From Candidatus Bruticola papionis (GTDB lineage Bacteria; Vulcanimicrobiota; Xenobia; Xenobiales; Xenobiaceae), in NCBI GenBank assembly GCA_002407045.1, contig DHKB01000044.1, forward strand, positions 1-49,830: 49,830 nt of DNA, written 5' to 3'. Both the position numbers and the translations under genes were made by a program. Positions within the stretch are counted from its first letter, which is position 1; each line of letters begins with the position of its first letter. Shown one piece after another: positions 32,693-41,925 of this stretch. Below the pieces are notes generated by a model, which saw only the letters and a program-made list of their open reading frames with translations, was not told where the DNA came from and searched no databases.

Positions 32693-33106
32693 CTAAAGAT
32701 TTTCAATAGCATCAGCAAAACGATCTAAAAGAAAATCGTCAAAACTAGAGTAAGAGTTTTCGACATCTCCATCACTCCATGAAACGACATTGCCAGTATT
32801 GCAATCTATACAATACAACCATTCATCACAATTTTCTATCACGACAAGGTTGGCAGCCAAACCATATTTACGGTATTTAAGCGTTTCATTGACAAAAAGA
32901 AGATTGCCATTTATGCCAATACCTATTATCTCAATTCCAGCAATACCGCCATGACCATACTGTTTAAGAAAATCAACATATTGATCAGGCAGTTTAATTC
33001 CGAGCTTTTGCTCTGCCTCTTCAAGCTGAAGTCCACTAACCAAAGCATGAGTAAAATCGCCCTTAGATTCGTGCTGTTTAATTAAACGTGCTAGCCGATT
33101 GCTCAC
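32693..33106 (-). CDS. SMI1/KNR4 family protein
   Basis: 137 residues, one SMI1/KNR4 domain: the helical start VSGLQLEEAEQKLGIKLPDQYVDFLKQYGHGG in pieces (EQKLGIKLPDQYVDFLKQY), then beta strands and the FDDFLLDRF end. In bacteria this family often provides immunity against contact-dependent or polymorphic toxins, sometimes with other roles. No toxin is adjacent; it follows the RNase gene after 27 bases. The GTG start at 33106 has GGGA close upstream. Orphan immunity protein or regulatory role cannot be decided. Confidence 0.85.
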   Translation of the reverse strand: MSNRLARLIKQHESKGDFTHALVSGLQLEEAEQKLGIKLPDQYVDFLKQYGHGGIAGIEIIGIGINGNLLFVNETLKYRKYGLAANLVVIENCDEWLYCIDCNTGNVVSWSDGDVENSYSSFDDFLLDRFADAIENL

Positions 33107-33133
33107 CTTCCCTGTCGCTTCTGCTTTTTAAAC

Positions 33134-35176
33134 TCAAAAAATAGGACTTAAACGCACCGTACAATCGCGAGGCCAGACCAAGTCGATCTTGACGTGAATG
33201 TGGGTACCTGGTGGCAAGGGATGGCCAGGAACGTGTGGACATTCATTTTCTAACAAACATCCGCAAAGTTGGACAATATGTTTATCAGGATGGTTAGCCA
33301 GTACAATAGCTTCCATCTCTTCGCCAGAATGCTCTTCCAAATAGCGCAAGATCCAATAATTTTTGCGCTCGCGCTCTAACATATCGGCTGTGCTGGTAGC
33401 TTGCTTAGTATAAGCTAAGAGACGATCTAAATCTTCAGCTTTATACATAGGTTCATCGGCTGAGCCATTAAGCATAGATTTGAGCTGGCGTTGCATCAAA
33501 AGATCATTATAGCGGCGTATAGGAGAAGTTACTTGTACGTAACTATCTAACCCTAGACCAGTATGGTGAGCTGGAGTAATACCCATAGTACCTTTTTTAA
33601 GGAAACGACGAGAATTATAAGCTTTTACAGGATCAAAATCATTGATTAGATCATCTAAAGGCTTTTCCGGAGGTTCTTGACTCCTAAAAATGCCAGGGGC
33701 TTCGTGTTCAGCCAAATAATTGCCAGCTGTAGCATTAGCTAAAATCATTAGCTCGCTAACTAAAAGTTGCGAAGGAGAGTCTGGAGCTTCACGCTCGATA
33801 AAGATTTGCCCGTCTTTAACCTTTACATTTACACGAGGGAAAGGAACAACCATAGCCCCATTGGCCAAACGCTTTTCCTTAAGCTTACGGACTATGTCCA
33901 TAAATTTATGCCAACGGCCTTGAGCTAAGTATTCATTGGCAGAATCATAAGTAAGGCGTTCAGCTACTTTTATGACACTGGAGGCCATTTTTGAAGACAC
34001 GATATTATAGTCAGCATCAAAGTCAACTAAGAAAGAAAAAGCCAAACGCTTCTTGCCAGCAACCAAGCTACAAACGCTATCAGAAAGAATTTCTGGGCAC
34101 ATAGGCACTTTTAAATCTGGTAAATAAATAGCCGTGCCGCGCTGTAAAGCTTCCTGATCTATTAAAGATTCGGGAGTAACATAATTAGAAGCATCGGCAA
34201 TATGGATGCCAATGCGGAAAGTCCCATCTTCATTTTCTTCAAAACTTAAGGCATCATCAATATCTGTTGTTGTATCATCATCGATAGTGACACAAGGTAA
34301 AGAGGTAAGATCGAGCCTATTATCTTCTGCTTTGGCATTACCATCTTCATCTAAGAACTTAACGCAAGACATAGCCTCTTGCAATTCGTCTTCTTCAAAT
34401 TGTGTAGAGATATTATATTTGCGCAAAGCTAAATTTTCGTGTTCCCCCCAAAGACCAGCTTTAAGCATAAATTGAAAAGGAGCGTCACGACGAGTAATAT
34501 CAACAGATTTTAACAATTCGTTGATTTCTTTGTAACGATGCGACTCAGAACCATTGACGGCCACATCAGCAAAACCGCGCAAGAGCTTTTTGGCATTTTG
34601 CTCAAATTCTTCCGGATAAGTTAATTGAGCGCTGTCGCTAACAGGGTTTTTCCAAATATTTAAAACCCATTGGCTCAGAGCCGCTTGCTCTTTGCGATTA
34701 AATTCTTCAGCATCACGCCGCTGGAAAATTTCTTGCACCTGAGCTTCGGTACGTCTTATATAGCCACTACCTTTGCGATAAAAATAGACACTGTCATTGT
34801 CTAAGCTTCTATAAGTGGCCGAAAGAGCTTCCGAATCGGATCGACTTAAAATTAAATCACTAATTTCCTCCAAAGGCCAAAGATGATCATCACTTTCACC
34901 TTCCAAGAGCTCCCACAATTCAGCCGGATCGATTTGAGAGGCCAGCTCTTCACGTTTGGCCTGAGCTTTGACTAAAGCTTCAGCCAATACATCATAAGAA
35001 GAATTTGGGTCAATAAAGCCGGGAACGACAAACATAGCCTTGGAATCGGCGATCTTTTCTTCACGGCTGCGGGCGTTACGAACAAAAACTTTTCCTGGCT
35101 TATCTTGACGCAAACAAACAGCAGGTAGAAGCTTTTTATCTTGGATATACTCTAAATAAGAGCCTGGAGTTATCAC
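33134..35176 (-). CDS. RNB-domain exoribonuclease (RNase II/Zam-like)
   Basis: 680 residues. The RNB catalytic core carries TIDDDTTTDIDDALS (about 313-327) with the metal-binding Asp residues, then HIADASNYV, and later SPIRRYNDLLMQRQL. Processive 3'-5' degradation of RNA is expected. The 300-residue N-terminal part is not the usual pair of cold-shock domains and resembles the cyanobacterial/plastid RNase II (Zam) type. A short S1-like C-terminal part is present. The GTG start has no strong ribosome site. It probably heads a two-gene unit with the SMI1/KNR4 gene. Confidence 0.85.
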   Translation of the reverse strand: MITPGSYLEYIQDKKLLPAVCLRQDKPGKVFVRNARSREEKIADSKAMFVVPGFIDPNSSYDVLAEALVKAQAKREELASQIDPAELWELLEGESDDHLWPLEEISDLILSRSDSEALSATYRSLDNDSVYFYRKGSGYIRRTEAQVQEIFQRRDAEEFNRKEQAALSQWVLNIWKNPVSDSAQLTYPEEFEQNAKKLLRGFADVAVNGSESHRYKEINELLKSVDITRRDAPFQFMLKAGLWGEHENLALRKYNISTQFEEDELQEAMSCVKFLDEDGNAKAEDNRLDLTSLPCVTIDDDTTTDIDDALSFEENEDGTFRIGIHIADASNYVTPESLIDQEALQRGTAIYLPDLKVPMCPEILSDSVCSLVAGKKRLAFSFLVDFDADYNIVSSKMASSVIKVAERLTYDSANEYLAQGRWHKFMDIVRKLKEKRLANGAMVVPFPRVNVKVKDGQIFIEREAPDSPSQLLVSELMILANATAGNYLAEHEAPGIFRSQEPPEKPLDDLINDFDPVKAYNSRRFLKKGTMGITPAHHTGLGLDSYVQVTSPIRRYNDLLMQRQLKSMLNGSADEPMYKAEDLDRLLAYTKQATSTADMLERERKNYWILRYLEEHSGEEMEAIVLANHPDKHIVQLCGCLLENECPHVPGHPLPPGTHIHVKIDLVWPRDCTVRLSPIF

Positions 35177-35281
35177 TTAGGTGCACTCTTTTCTAGCAAA
35201 GCTCAGCTTCGCAAAATCGATTGAGGGGAAAACATTATAGTTTATTTCTTGGGAAAAAGTAGTAGAAATGGACTTGGATAA

Positions 35282-36901
35282 TCAGTTAGCCATCTTTAAT
35301 TCACAGCCGGGGTAATAGTGCTTAATAATATCAATATAGCTCTGACCAACTTGAGCACGTCCCTGGGCACCTTCTTGGCACAAACCAACACCATGTCCCC
35401 AACCACCACCTTTGATAATAATGCCATTTTCTGCCTTATCGATATAGAATAAAGTGCTCTTTAAACCAGAAGGGCCGATCTTGCCACCGCTAGTTAACCA
35501 ACGGATTTTATCACCACTTACGGTAAAGCTTCCCTTATCTGTAACAATAGACAATTCGGCTACGCGGCCACTGCCAGTACGTTTAGTAACCGTTATATCT
35601 GTGAAATTACCGATATCAGCAATTTGAGCTCCACAAAGTACAGGCAAAGAAGCTTCCAACATTTTTTGGAAATTTACAGTTGAGAAATCGGCATGCCAAC
35701 GGAACCTAGAAGCATTTTTGCAATAAGCTTCGGGCGGATTATCGATAAAAGCTCTAAATTTGCTCTCTAATTCTGGAGTATTTTCTACTATAGCGGCTAA
35801 ATTAGTCGACTTATTTTCGTTTTCAACGGTTTGAGTTTGCTCCGGAGCGTAGTAATCTTCATATTCATTAGTACTATATTCGGACGTATATTCTGCCGGA
35901 GCATCGCTATTCCAAGGCAAGCCATTGATAGTATCACTGGAAGCGGTCAAATAGCTGAGCGGCTGGGCCATATCCCAAACATTTTCGATACTTTCACCCA
36001 TACCACCACAAACAGCATGGTAACGTGTGTCGGCTAAGAAATTGTTATAGCAAATGATCATACCTTTCGTGGCTTCGATTTGTGCATTGACGTTGGCATT
36101 TTCTACACCAGCGCCGCCATAGACATGGCAATGGACGCCAGAGCAAAGATCATATCCTTCTTTATCATGACGCCCTAAATTGGATAAAGTATAAGAGCGA
36201 GCTACACAAGCCATAGCTTTTAAAGCTTCATTATCAAAGCGGGCAGGTACTTCGCTGGGTACTACTCCTTTAAGATAGTCTTCCACAGGCAAAGTATTGA
36301 CTACTGAGATTGTATGTGTATTGTCCTTGCCTGGACGAATGGCGAAAGTAAGGCTGCCGCGATAAGAAGCTTGGACTTGAGATTTCTTCTGCACATTGAT
36401 AGAAGTTAAAGTACAAACAGTAGGATCGCCAGCTAAAGAGGCAGAGCCATTACCGTAAGTTTCAGCAGCTCGCAAAGTTACAGGCTCTTCACTATTAAAA
36501 AGTAAGCGATCTTTTTCATCATAAAAATTGAGCCTCATCTTCTTCCACATAGTAGCAATAAGGCGAATTTTTATAACAGAGGCCTGACCGTCTGGATAGA
36601 TAATACCGTTGGGAGCAGTAAGTTCAGCTTCGTCCAGAATATCTGGCAAACCAACTTTTACTTCAGTTGAAGGAGAAAAAGCTTTTTGAGTATCTTGGCT
36701 AGATTCTATATATGAAGCTAGCATAGCTTGGTTGCTGGGCTCTTGCTCAGAACCAGCTTTAGACTCTTGAGCATTGATAAATGCAGCAGAATTTGCTTTA
36801 TGTTCCTTTATAGTTCTGGCATAAGAAACATACATAGTTATCAAGCAAGCTACAAGGGTGAAGATACAACTATATAAAAAGCGCTGTTTATTATTGCTCA
36901 T
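35282..36901 (-). CDS. SpoIID/LytB domain protein (membrane-anchored)
   Basis: 539 residues. A short basic start and one hydrophobic segment (about 10-30, FLYSCIFTLVACLITMYVSY) anchor it in the inner membrane or serve as signal. The SpoIID/LytB domain has VEDYLKGVVPSEVPARF with the catalytic Glu region, then ALKAMACVARSYTL and SGVHCHVYGG, and ends in GGWGHGVGLCQEGAQGRA. SpoIID is a lytic transglycosylase on denuded glycan. An acidic Tyr/Glu insertion (about 350-390) interrupts the domain. Start at ATG 36901; a longer in-frame start overlaps murQ. It follows murQ after 10 bases, linking glycan cleavage to MurNAc recycling. No sporulation is implied. Confidence 0.88.
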   Translation of the reverse strand: MSNNKQRFLYSCIFTLVACLITMYVSYARTIKEHKANSAAFINAQESKAGSEQEPSNQAMLASYIESSQDTQKAFSPSTEVKVGLPDILDEAELTAPNGIIYPDGQASVIKIRLIATMWKKMRLNFYDEKDRLLFNSEEPVTLRAAETYGNGSASLAGDPTVCTLTSINVQKKSQVQASYRGSLTFAIRPGKDNTHTISVVNTLPVEDYLKGVVPSEVPARFDNEALKAMACVARSYTLSNLGRHDKEGYDLCSGVHCHVYGGAGVENANVNAQIEATKGMIICYNNFLADTRYHAVCGGMGESIENVWDMAQPLSYLTASSDTINGLPWNSDAPAEYTSEYSTNEYEDYYAPEQTQTVENENKSTNLAAIVENTPELESKFRAFIDNPPEAYCKNASRFRWHADFSTVNFQKMLEASLPVLCGAQIADIGNFTDITVTKRTGSGRVAELSIVTDKGSFTVSGDKIRWLTSGGKIGPSGLKSTLFYIDKAENGIIIKGGGWGHGVGLCQEGAQGRAQVGQSYIDIIKHYYPGCELKMAN

Positions 36902-36911
36902 GCCTTTATTC

Positions 36912-37730
36912 TCACTGTCCTGATTGCAAATTTGCCAAAGCTTCACGCAAACTGCCATTGGCTTCTTTTAAGGCTTGCTTAGCTTCTGTAAAGCTTACTT
37001 TAGCCAAAGAAGCAACCATTTCTACTTGACGTTTTACCAGCTTGGCATTGCTAGCTTTAACATCGATCATCATATTGCCCGCACAATGGCCCAAAGAAAC
37101 CATAACTCCGGTAGAGATCATATTTAAAGCTAGCTTGGTGGCCGTGCCCGCTTTTAAACGCGTCGAGCCGCGCAAAACTTCCGGACCAACAGCCAGCAAA
37201 ATAGGAAAATCAGTTTCTGCTGCTGCTTGAGCACCGGGATTGCAAAAAATAGCCCCGGTCTCAATTCCAGCTTGGCGTAACCGCTGCAAACCACCTAAAA
37301 CAAAAGGTGTGCTCCCTGAAGCGGTTATACCAATAGCAAAGTCCTTAGAAGTTATAGTACGTTTGCTAAGTTCAACATAAGCTGCTTCCCTATCGTCTTC
37401 GGCATTTTCTACTGCCTCTACTAAAGCACCTGGGCCACCAGCAATAATAGCTTGTACTTGTTGAGGATCGGTACCGAAAGTGGGCGGACATTCAGCAGCA
37501 TCTAACACTCCCAGACGACCGCTAGTACCAGCTCCAAAGTAAAAAAGGCGACCTCCATTTTTTAACTTATCGGTAGTAGCTTTTATGCATTCGGCAATAG
37601 TTGGTAAAGCCGCCTTAACTGCCAGGACAGCTTTGGCGTCTTCGCTGTTCATAAGTTGCACCAATTCCAAAGGGGTCATTTTATCTAAATGCAAACTTAA
37701 AGGATTGGATGCTTCAGTTAAATTTTGCAT
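36912..37730 (-). CDS. murQ: N-acetylmuramic acid 6-phosphate etherase
   Basis: 272 residues, SIS-domain etherase that removes lactate from MurNAc-6-phosphate in peptidoglycan recycling. Blocks: LTEASNPLSLHLDKMTPLELV, GGRLFYFGAGTSGRLGVLDA, ECPPTFGT, AENAEDD, and GITASGSTPFVLGGL; the end is an UBA-like helix pair. Slightly shorter than E. coli MurQ (298). ATG at 37730 matches the family; starts as far as 37793 are open. No phosphotransferase (MurP) is nearby. Confidence 0.93.
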   Translation of the reverse strand: MQNLTEASNPLSLHLDKMTPLELVQLMNSEDAKAVLAVKAALPTIAECIKATTDKLKNGGRLFYFGAGTSGRLGVLDAAECPPTFGTDPQQVQAIIAGGPGALVEAVENAEDDREAAYVELSKRTITSKDFAIGITASGSTPFVLGGLQRLRQAGIETGAIFCNPGAQAAAETDFPILLAVGPEVLRGSTRLKAGTATKLALNMISTGVMVSLGHCAGNMMIDVKASNAKLVKRQVEMVASLAKVSFTEAKQALKEANGSLREALANLQSGQ

Positions 37731-37870
37731 AAGCTCATCAATATCACTTTCAAAAAGACAAAAAAACTTGAAAGCAGCCGTAGCCTTTTCCAAGCTTCAA
37801 AAATAGCTAAGATCAAGCGTCTTAGTAGCGTTTCCTTTCCACTGCTGACGCTTAATCTTATTTTATACTC

Positions 37871-39868
37871 TTAATCTTCATCAAGTACCAAGTTAGGTAT
37901 GTGCCCATTGGACCATTCCAAAACCGCCGTACCGCCAGCAGGCATCTCCAGCCAAGCCCGTCCCCGCTTATCGTTGCTTAATTGTTTAACTGCCGGAGTT
38001 CCCGCTCCTTCAATTAACGTCCAAGTCGGCGATTCAGCGCCCTTTTCTTCCAATTCTTGCATGCGAGTTTTGAGAACTTGATCGGAAATAGAGTGCATAA
38101 CCATTCTAGCGCGACCGTCACTCAATTTTACCCAACGCCTGCCAATAGCTGGATCGACAATAATAGAATCTAAGATAGCCGGACTTTTCATCAATAAACC
38201 AGCGAAACGCACTCCTACAGAATGCGGCCCCTGACGCAAAGGACGCGGGCCATTAATAAAGACGCTGTCTACACAAGGATCATCAGTAGCTCCACCCAAG
38301 TTGACTCTAAAAATCTGATCTCCGTCAATGCGGACCATGATAGAAACCAAAGCTCCGGAGAAACTGCTCTTTAAAAAGTCCATGGAGAAATAATAGGGAT
38401 CGTCACGCTCTACATCAAAACGCATCCAGAACATATTATCCCGCCCTACTACCACGAACTGGCCAGGAGTACCACCAGGATAATTTATATCGGCTACATC
38501 AAAAGCTTTTTCCACAGCTTTACCGGCTTCAAGTTCGACATTGGTGCCCGCAAAAGGACGACAAATATCTTTAGCGCCAATCCATTCGGAACAGCCGTGA
38601 GTTGATAATAAATAATTTACTAAGCTTTTAGCTTTGACATTATGACCATGATCGTCGAATTTATTGATATCGACAGCGGCACAGCCAGCCAAAGTACCGT
38701 ATATATTGTTGCCGGTACAATCTTTTAAAGCTAATAAATTCTCTACAAGAGCTACTGTTCCCAAGATAGAACGCACTTCTTCTTCAGGACGCGGCGCCAA
38801 GCAATAAGGAACTTTACCGCTCAAAGCCAACTTGGCTAACAATCCCATGCCTTCTTTTTCGGCTGAAGCTTTAAAATCATCATTTTTCAGAAGCTGAGCT
38901 GCCTTAGCTAAAGCCATAGACGCATATTGTCTCTCCGGATAGAGAGTAATGCCAGCTACTTTTTTGTCTTCTTGAGGCACTTTATAGGTACGTTCTCTGT
39001 TTTCCTCAGTTACGTAAGATAGATGAGCGCCATAAGGATATTGCTTGGTGTCTGGACGCATAGCCGTAACTAAACCATCAGCCAACTTGGCTATTTTATC
39101 ACGTCTTTCCGCCTTGGGACGATAATTTTCCAAAAGACATAACGCCAGCACAGCTTGAGATGCAGCATCTACACGACCATATAACCAAGCTGGCTCAATA
39201 AGGCCGTGCACAGTATTGCGCCGACCATAAATTTTAAGCCAACTATCCACAAATTCTAAATCACGCTCTGCCGATTTAACTAAACGCTCTGATAAATTTC
39301 CTCTCCCAGAAGCAACAAGCGCTCCTCTAGCCTTTACATGAGCAGCGTAAGCTCTGGTATAAATGTCACTAGCTGGATCTTGAGAGCAAAGTTTCTCAAG
39401 CTTATTTAAAGTGCCCTTATCTACAGAAGATCCATTTTTAGCTTGCATTAACCCAGAATAGATATCGAATAGATCCTGATAAGCAGGGATAACAGCTTTA
39501 ATTGCGGCAACCGATTGTCCCGAGGCAGAAGTTTTAGAGTCTTTCTTAGTAACTTGTACTTGTGACTTATTTTCCGGTACAATATCGGCCTTTACACTAG
39601 GAGAAACTTGAAGAGAATCACTCCCCGAAACATTTACCGGAGCAGAATGTTCATTTGCTGGAAGAATTACGGGAAGCGATTCAGAGCTTTTGGTTTCGAG
39701 AGAATCTTTTGTTCTAAGTGGAGTTTGCGAATTTTGTATAGAATCGTGAATAGTAGTTACAGGATGAGGAGGCACAAAAAGCTCATCTTCATTTTGAGCA
39801 TTGGCAGATTGCGTCCCTAATAGAGCTAAACTCAATAGAATAAAAGCATAATGGAAATATCTATTCAT
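37871..39868 (-). CDS. Large secreted protein of unknown function
   Basis: 665 residues. Signal peptide at residues 1-24 (basic start, hydrophobic core FILLSLALLGTQSANA, cleavage after ANA). Residues 25-140 are Ser/Lys/Pro-rich and likely disordered. Residues about 140-430 look all-helical, with WLYGRVDAASQAVLALCLLEN and later YASMALAKAAQLL, as in alpha/alpha-barrel lyases or glycan-binding proteins, but no catalytic motif is certain. The last 230 residues are beta-rich. It lies 21 bases after the LptA-like gene and before murQ, so a role at the envelope is inferred. Confidence 0.65.
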   Translation of the reverse strand: MNRYFHYAFILLSLALLGTQSANAQNEDELFVPPHPVTTIHDSIQNSQTPLRTKDSLETKSSESLPVILPANEHSAPVNVSGSDSLQVSPSVKADIVPENKSQVQVTKKDSKTSASGQSVAAIKAVIPAYQDLFDIYSGLMQAKNGSSVDKGTLNKLEKLCSQDPASDIYTRAYAAHVKARGALVASGRGNLSERLVKSAERDLEFVDSWLKIYGRRNTVHGLIEPAWLYGRVDAASQAVLALCLLENYRPKAERRDKIAKLADGLVTAMRPDTKQYPYGAHLSYVTEENRERTYKVPQEDKKVAGITLYPERQYASMALAKAAQLLKNDDFKASAEKEGMGLLAKLALSGKVPYCLAPRPEEEVRSILGTVALVENLLALKDCTGNNIYGTLAGCAAVDINKFDDHGHNVKAKSLVNYLLSTHGCSEWIGAKDICRPFAGTNVELEAGKAVEKAFDVADINYPGGTPGQFVVVGRDNMFWMRFDVERDDPYYFSMDFLKSSFSGALVSIMVRIDGDQIFRVNLGGATDDPCVDSVFINGPRPLRQGPHSVGVRFAGLLMKSPAILDSIIVDPAIGRRWVKLSDGRARMVMHSISDQVLKTRMQELEEKGAESPTWTLIEGAGTPAVKQLSNDKRGRAWLEMPAGGTAVLEWSNGHIPNLVLDED

Positions 39869-39889
39869 TGTTTTAATGGCTTCAAAATT

Positions 39890-40720
39890 TTACAAAGTGG
39901 GATAATCTAAAGGCTCAACTTGCTCGACAGATTGTGGAACAATAGCATCTTTCTCCGGCTCAATGAGACTAGGCTCTGGCAACTCCGTCTTGGAATGCTG
40001 AGATTTTTCACTCTGGAATGAACCTTCAATTAAAAAGCGTCCCATCACTTGACCAGCTGCTTGTACTTTATTGGTAGTTAAATCTACACTTACTCTCTGA
40101 CTAGAAAGCCAATCGTTATCCCCATTTTCTAAACGCACATTACCTGACATTTCGATATTGGAAGCACCACGATCATACTTGGCTTTGTCAGCAAAGACTT
40201 TACGCTCTCCTTGGCGGAAACGAATATTTCCTTTAGCATAGCCAATTCCCTGAGCCCAATTGTATTCAAATTCGTCAGCTTCCAAATAAGCAGGTTCGGC
40301 GCTACTCTTAGACGATTCTTTACTATCCTGTAACTTAAATTTTGTGGAGACGACTTTCACTCCGCCTTTAAAAATAGCTCTCTGATTGCCATAGTAGACA
40401 CGCAAAGAACGGCCGGTCACTGAAGTGCCAGGCTGAGCCAATTTGATGTTACCTTGGAAGTCGGCAATTTGCGTATCTGTATGGTATTTGGCAAAAGAAG
40501 AAGTCATGACGGCGTCTTGGCAAGTAAATTTTACGTTGCCTATAAGTCTGACCAACTTTTCTTTTTCGTTATAATCGCCGCGATCAGAATTTAAAGTGAC
40601 AGCTTGCTTACCGTTAGGCACACTATCTTTGTTCTGTTCAGCTGCAGCATAGCCAAAGCAAGAACATCCCAAAAGACAAGTCAAAGCAACCGCAGCCAAA
40701 CTACGTCTTATATCAACCAT
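39890..40720 (-). CDS. LptA/OstA-like periplasmic protein
   Basis: 276 residues. N-terminal signal with a basic head and hydrophobic core to about residue 27; LLGCSC could be a weak lipobox, otherwise cleavage is after AAA. The body is a run of short beta repeats with OstA/LptA-type pattern (GDYNEKEKLVRLIGNVKFTC, then FQGNIKL, IFKGGVKVV, GYAKGNIRF, and MSGNVRLENGD). LptA forms the periplasmic bridge for lipopolysaccharide; two concatenated OstA units may be present. A Pro/Glu-rich tail follows. It shows a diderm envelope. No other lpt gene is adjacent. GAGG lies 5 bases before the ATG. Confidence 0.82.
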   Translation of the reverse strand: MVDIRRSLAAVALTCLLGCSCFGYAAAEQNKDSVPNGKQAVTLNSDRGDYNEKEKLVRLIGNVKFTCQDAVMTSSFAKYHTDTQIADFQGNIKLAQPGTSVTGRSLRVYYGNQRAIFKGGVKVVSTKFKLQDSKESSKSSAEPAYLEADEFEYNWAQGIGYAKGNIRFRQGERKVFADKAKYDRGASNIEMSGNVRLENGDNDWLSSQRVSVDLTTNKVQAAGQVMGRFLIEGSFQSEKSQHSKTELPEPSLIEPEKDAIVPQSVEQVEPLDYPTL

Positions 40721-40894
40721 AAATCCTCACGCTCTAGATAGAATAGATCAGTCCAAAAGAGCCGACTCTTTCGCCACTAGAACCAATATACCCACCAAAA
40801 GCTAATGCTAATTTTTATTTTTGCCGTTCGATAAGAATCTCACTCTCACCAAATAACGCTATTTGGGCCGTTTGAGAATTTTTTTACATAGTAA

Positions 40895-41686
40895 TTAACG
40901 AGCCATCTCGTACATAATTACTGCGCCAGCTGCAGCGACATTAAGAGATTCACTCTTAGCAGATAAAGGAATATGAACCTTTATATGCTCTTTACTGCGC
41001 CAAGATTTATCAACGCCTTTAACTTCCGCCCCCAAAATAAGTGCCGATTTGGCGGGGAAATTGACATCTTTAATATTTTGCCCACCGTGAGCCTCGGCAG
41101 TAATTAAAGTAAAACCTTCATCTCTGAGATCCTGACTCCAAGAGTCTAAGTCACGCTCATCTACACGCAAAACTGGCATATGAAAAACGGCCCCTGCCGC
41201 TGAGCGTACAGCTCTAGCATTAAAAGGATCAGCCCCTCCACAAATAAGCGCCGCTTCAAAACCGAAGGCTAAGCCAGAGCGAATCAATGTGCCTACATTG
41301 CCAGGATCCTGAACTTGACTCAAAACTAAAAGACGGGAAACTTGCAATATGTCTTCCGGCTTTACTTCTGGCAACTCAACAACAGCTAAAACACCTTGGC
41401 TAGTTTTAGCACAAGATAAATCTTGCATAAGCGAATCGGCAGCGATCCAAACCGAAGCTCCGGGACGCTTTCTTTTAACTTCCTCAGCCCATTGGGCTAT
41501 TTCGGAAGCAAGTAAACGCTCGGAAATAAGCAAATGAACAATATCCAAGTCGGAAGAAAGCAATTCTTCTACAACTCGTATGCCCTCAACTAAGAAGCGT
41601 CCGGTCTCCAAACGATGGCTGGGAGAGTCGAGACGCTTTATCTCTTTAACCAGACGGCTGTGCCGCCCTATAAGTTCAAAACTCAT
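40895..41686 (-). CDS. SpoU/TrmH-family RNA 2'-O-methyltransferase
   Basis: 263 residues: N-terminal substrate-binding domain (RFLVEGIRVVEELL) and a knotted SPOUT domain with the three motifs LSQVQDPGNVGTLIRSG, LILGAEVKGV and HIPLSAKSESLNVAAAGAVIMYE. Such enzymes methylate ribose in rRNA or tRNA, e.g. RlmB- or TsnR-like; the exact site is not readable. The start ATG at 41686 overlaps the S4 gene by 11 bases, so translation is probably coupled. Last gene of the three-gene unit. Confidence 0.92.
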   Translation of the reverse strand: MSFELIGRHSRLVKEIKRLDSPSHRLETGRFLVEGIRVVEELLSSDLDIVHLLISERLLASEIAQWAEEVKRKRPGASVWIAADSLMQDLSCAKTSQGVLAVVELPEVKPEDILQVSRLLVLSQVQDPGNVGTLIRSGLAFGFEAALICGGADPFNARAVRSAAGAVFHMPVLRVDERDLDSWSQDLRDEGFTLITAEAHGGQNIKDVNFPAKSALILGAEVKGVDKSWRSKEHIKVHIPLSAKSESLNVAAAGAVIMYEMAR

Positions 41687-41918
41687 AATCTGTGAAATCT
41701 GATACCAGATACTTTCGGCCTTCCAATTCCACTATATCGGAAGGATCAAGATGGCGACCGCGCTGGAAACACGGCTCGCCGTTGACGCTGACTAACCCCT
41801 GCTGAATAAGCACCTTCCCCTCACCGCCGGTACCTATCAATCCGGCCAGCTTAAGGAACTGCCCCAAGCGAATGCGCTCGGGGCGTACAGACTCTTCAGC
41901 ACTAGAAAAATCTGCCAT
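41676..41918 (-). CDS. Small S4-domain RNA-binding protein (YbcJ/RlbA-like)
   Basis: 80 residues forming one S4 fold: IRLGQFLKLAGLIGTGGEGK then VLIQQGLVSVNGE and GRHLDPSDIVELEG. It belongs with small S4 proteins such as YbcJ/YaaA that touch rRNA in ribosome assembly or quality control. AAGG sits before the ATG at 41918; longer in-frame starts overlap the upstream gene and are not homologous. It starts 7 bases after the zinc-ribbon gene and overlaps the methyltransferase gene, so the three are one operon. Confidence 0.9.
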   Translation of the reverse strand: MADFSSAEESVRPERIRLGQFLKLAGLIGTGGEGKVLIQQGLVSVNGEPCFQRGRHLDPSDIVELEGRKYLVSDFTDYEF

Positions 41919-41925
41919 TATAACC

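Noticed and set aside
40800..40894. Hairpin with plus-strand T-run (CCAAATA/TATTTGG)
   Set aside because: No plus-strand gene precedes it; it may be the weak end of the methyltransferase transcript, but the minus-strand tail is not T-rich enough to call.
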